From positions 14,242-78,241 of the forward strand of contig NZ_LSKQ01000125.1 in assembly GCF_001557115.1 (NCBI RefSeq): a DNA stretch of 64,000 bases, read 5' to 3'. Source of the DNA: Erythrobacter sp. CCH5-A1. Lineage in GTDB: Bacteria; Pseudomonadota; Alphaproteobacteria; Sphingomonadales; Sphingomonadaceae. Positions 62,784 through 64,000 of this stretch are shown here, piece after piece (positions within the stretch are counted from its first letter, which is position 1; every line of letters starts with the position of its first letter). The notes below the pieces were generated by a model. It was not told the origin of the DNA and made no database searches. It was given only the letters and a program-made list of their open reading frames with translations. Position numbers and translations under genes: made by a program.

Positions 62784-63821
62784 TCACGGAAAGGCAAGGT
62801 AGATCCACACGGGAGCATAGACCGGCCGGCCCTGCGCGTCACGGGGCGTCACCCCGTCGACCACCGGCGCGCCGTGGGCGGGGGAGGCGCTTGGGCCCGT
62901 CGGGTTGGGATTGGGCGGCAGGGCGGTGGTCAGCTGGCGCGCATTGCCGAAAGGTGCCGCGCTGCCGTCCACACTGGTAAGCGGCCCGAAGGCGCCCAGC
63001 CCGATCACGTCCCACGCGCGGCTGGCGGTGGCGAGCGGCACCAAGGGGTCGTTCACATGAATGAAGCCATATTGCCGCGACGCGGCCGTTACATTGGGCA
63101 GCGAGACCCATTGCGCTGCCGTGCCGGGTGCGACCCCGGTATCGCCGGGCGCGGCAAACATCACCGCCCTGTCGAGCGCGACCAGCTTGGCGAAATAGCC
63201 CGCATGTCCCCCGCCCTGCGAATGACCCGCGACGGTGATCCGCGACCAGTCCGGCTGGCCGCCGCTGAGGAACTGCCCCCACCCTTCGGCCGGGAAGGAA
63301 CGGTCGAGAAACTGGAGCAGCACGGTGAGCCGGGTAGTGATCGCATTGGCCGTGTTTACCGAAACCAGCGTGCTCAGGTCTTCCCCAGTGATGATCTCGC
63401 GCCTGACCTTGCCGGCACAATCGGGATCGGCGGAGCTGCCGCACAGCCGCTCGACCGCCTCGTCATTGGGATAGGTGAGCCCCACGGCATGGTAACCGCG
63501 CGCCGCCCCGGTGCGCACGATGTCGCGATAGACCGCCGGAATGCCGCCGGTGCCGGGCAGCATCACGAACAGGCGGCCCTTGGCGGGCACCGCCGGATCG
63601 GGATTGATGACGAAATGGGCCTGAAGATTGGTCGTGATCGCCGCGCTGGTATCGGCAGGCAGGATGTTGCGTTCGGTCGAAGCGGGCGCGGGTGTCGGAG
63701 TAGGGGTCGGGGTCGGGGTCGGAGTTGGTGCAGGCGCGGGAGAGCTCCCGCCGCCCCCGCAAGCCATCAGAGCCAGGCTGCCGGCCAGGGCAGACGTTCT
63801 CGAGTTGCGGCGTACGAACAT
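62784..63821 (-). CDS. BPSS1187-like alpha/beta-hydrolase lipoprotein
   Basis: The 345-residue protein has a lipoprotein signal (SALAGSLALMACGGGG, Cys near residue 21), a proline-threonine repeat linker (about 29-47) and an alpha/beta-hydrolase fold. The nucleophile is in TVAGHSQGGGHAGYF (about residues 220-234), and the GGIPAVYRDIVRTGAARGYHAVGLTYPND region is the oxyanion side. A C-terminal His occurs in FIHVNDPLVPL. It is probably surface or periplasmic. The substrate is unknown. Confidence 0.8.
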   Translation of the reverse strand: MFVRRNSRTSALAGSLALMACGGGGSSPAPAPTPTPTPTPTPTPAPASTERNILPADTSAAITTNLQAHFVINPDPAVPAKGRLFVMLPGTGGIPAVYRDIVRTGAARGYHAVGLTYPNDEAVERLCGSSADPDCAGKVRREIITGEDLSTLVSVNTANAITTRLTVLLQFLDRSFPAEGWGQFLSGGQPDWSRITVAGHSQGGGHAGYFAKLVALDRAVMFAAPGDTGVAPGTAAQWVSLPNVTAASRQYGFIHVNDPLVPLATASRAWDVIGLGAFGPLTSVDGSAAPFGNARQLTTALPPNPNPTGPSASPAHGAPVVDGVTPRDAQGRPVYAPVWIYLAFP

Positions 63822-63958
63822 ACAGGACTCTGGTTCGGCTGGGGGAGTACTCGACCTTACAACGTTCGGCAGACGGGCTCCCTTCGCGCTGCATTGCACA
63901 TTTGCCCATCCTCCTTCGTTCAGGCGGCACTCAGGCGGCGCATGGCCTGTTGGACCGG

Positions 63959-64000
63959 ATGAACACGCACCTCCGCCCCCTCGCTCCCGCCCTGCTGCTT
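63959..64000 (+). CDS. Start of an exported protein (3'-truncated)
   Basis: An ATG at 63959 begins MNTHLRPLAPALLL, which looks like a signal peptide. Only 14 codons are in the window. A weak GGA-containing Shine-Dalgarno lies upstream. It is divergent from the hydrolase lipoprotein gene. No function can be given. Confidence 0.4.
   Translation, partial: MNTHLRPLAPALLL

Overview
The window is a GC-rich chromosomal segment from an alphaproteobacterium, most likely order Sphingomonadales and close to the Erythrobacteraceae (Erythrobacter/Porphyrobacter type). This is inferred from three kinds of evidence. The gene order phoR-pstC-pstA-pstB-phoU-phoB lacks pstS, as in some alphaproteobacteria. 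Two boxes match the alphaproteobacterial SOS pattern GTTC-N7-GTTC. The window also carries an imuA-imuB/dnaE2 mutasome, a long-form leuA, paired COQ4-like genes and an XrtA/PEP-CTERM signalling and glycosyltransferase block. Gene density is high and I see no prophage, integrase, transposase or CRISPR array. The left end cuts purL, and the right end probably cuts a gene for an exported protein.

Layout. 1-6.4 kb: purL (partial), a DUF3052 protein, two COQ4-like paralogues flanking a nitroreductase, and serB and miaA, which are divergent with overlapping starts. 6.4-16 kb: branched-chain amino acid synthesis. ilvB-ilvN, a DUF1311 protein and ilvC are followed by small secreted proteins (DUF4329, YceI, YHS), an FMN alpha-hydroxy-acid dehydrogenase and an I78-like lipoprotein. 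leuA follows, preceded by a 17-residue leucine-rich leader peptide. 16-24.3 kb: an S9 peptidase, an amidohydrolase, a nitronate monooxygenase, an AHH-nuclease-like protein with an unknown partner, an NAD(P)H:FMN-type reductase, recJ and tRNA-Glu. 24.5-30.9 kb: the phosphate-sensing operon.

30.8-40.8 kb: a DNA-damage-tolerance island on the minus strand. imuA-imuB has one SOS box. A second transcription unit, radical SAM protein - UdgX - dnaE2, has another. Three different palindromic repeat families lie in this second unit, two of them inside the dnaE2 reading frame. 40.9-44.7 kb: an APC permease, panB and an SBF transporter. 44.7-51.1 kb: a TPR lipoprotein, prsR, prsK and a polyprenyl-phosphate sugar transferase, consistent with exopolysaccharide and PEP-CTERM control. 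51.2-54.7 kb: a ScfR/RamB-like regulator divergent from isocitrate lyase (glyoxylate shunt). 54.7-64 kb: an M20 hydrolase, tRNA-Leu, an inositol-phosphatase-family gene, an ORFan, efp, a TetR operon with two palindromic operators, thiE with a YdcF protein, and a lipoprotein hydrolase.

The strongest unexplained signals are as follows. (1) Two copies of a 99-bp element in opposite orientation, upstream of the nitronate monooxygenase gene and downstream of panB, share identical ends and a compensatory base change in an internal hairpin. (2) Palindromic elements are carried in frame within dnaE2. (3) An SOS-box-linked radical SAM-UdgX-DnaE2 unit sits beside imuAB. (4) leuA, and possibly ilvB, have leader peptides. 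(5) Both COQ4-like genes share an operator-like motif. No database searches were run; family names rest on motif recognition.
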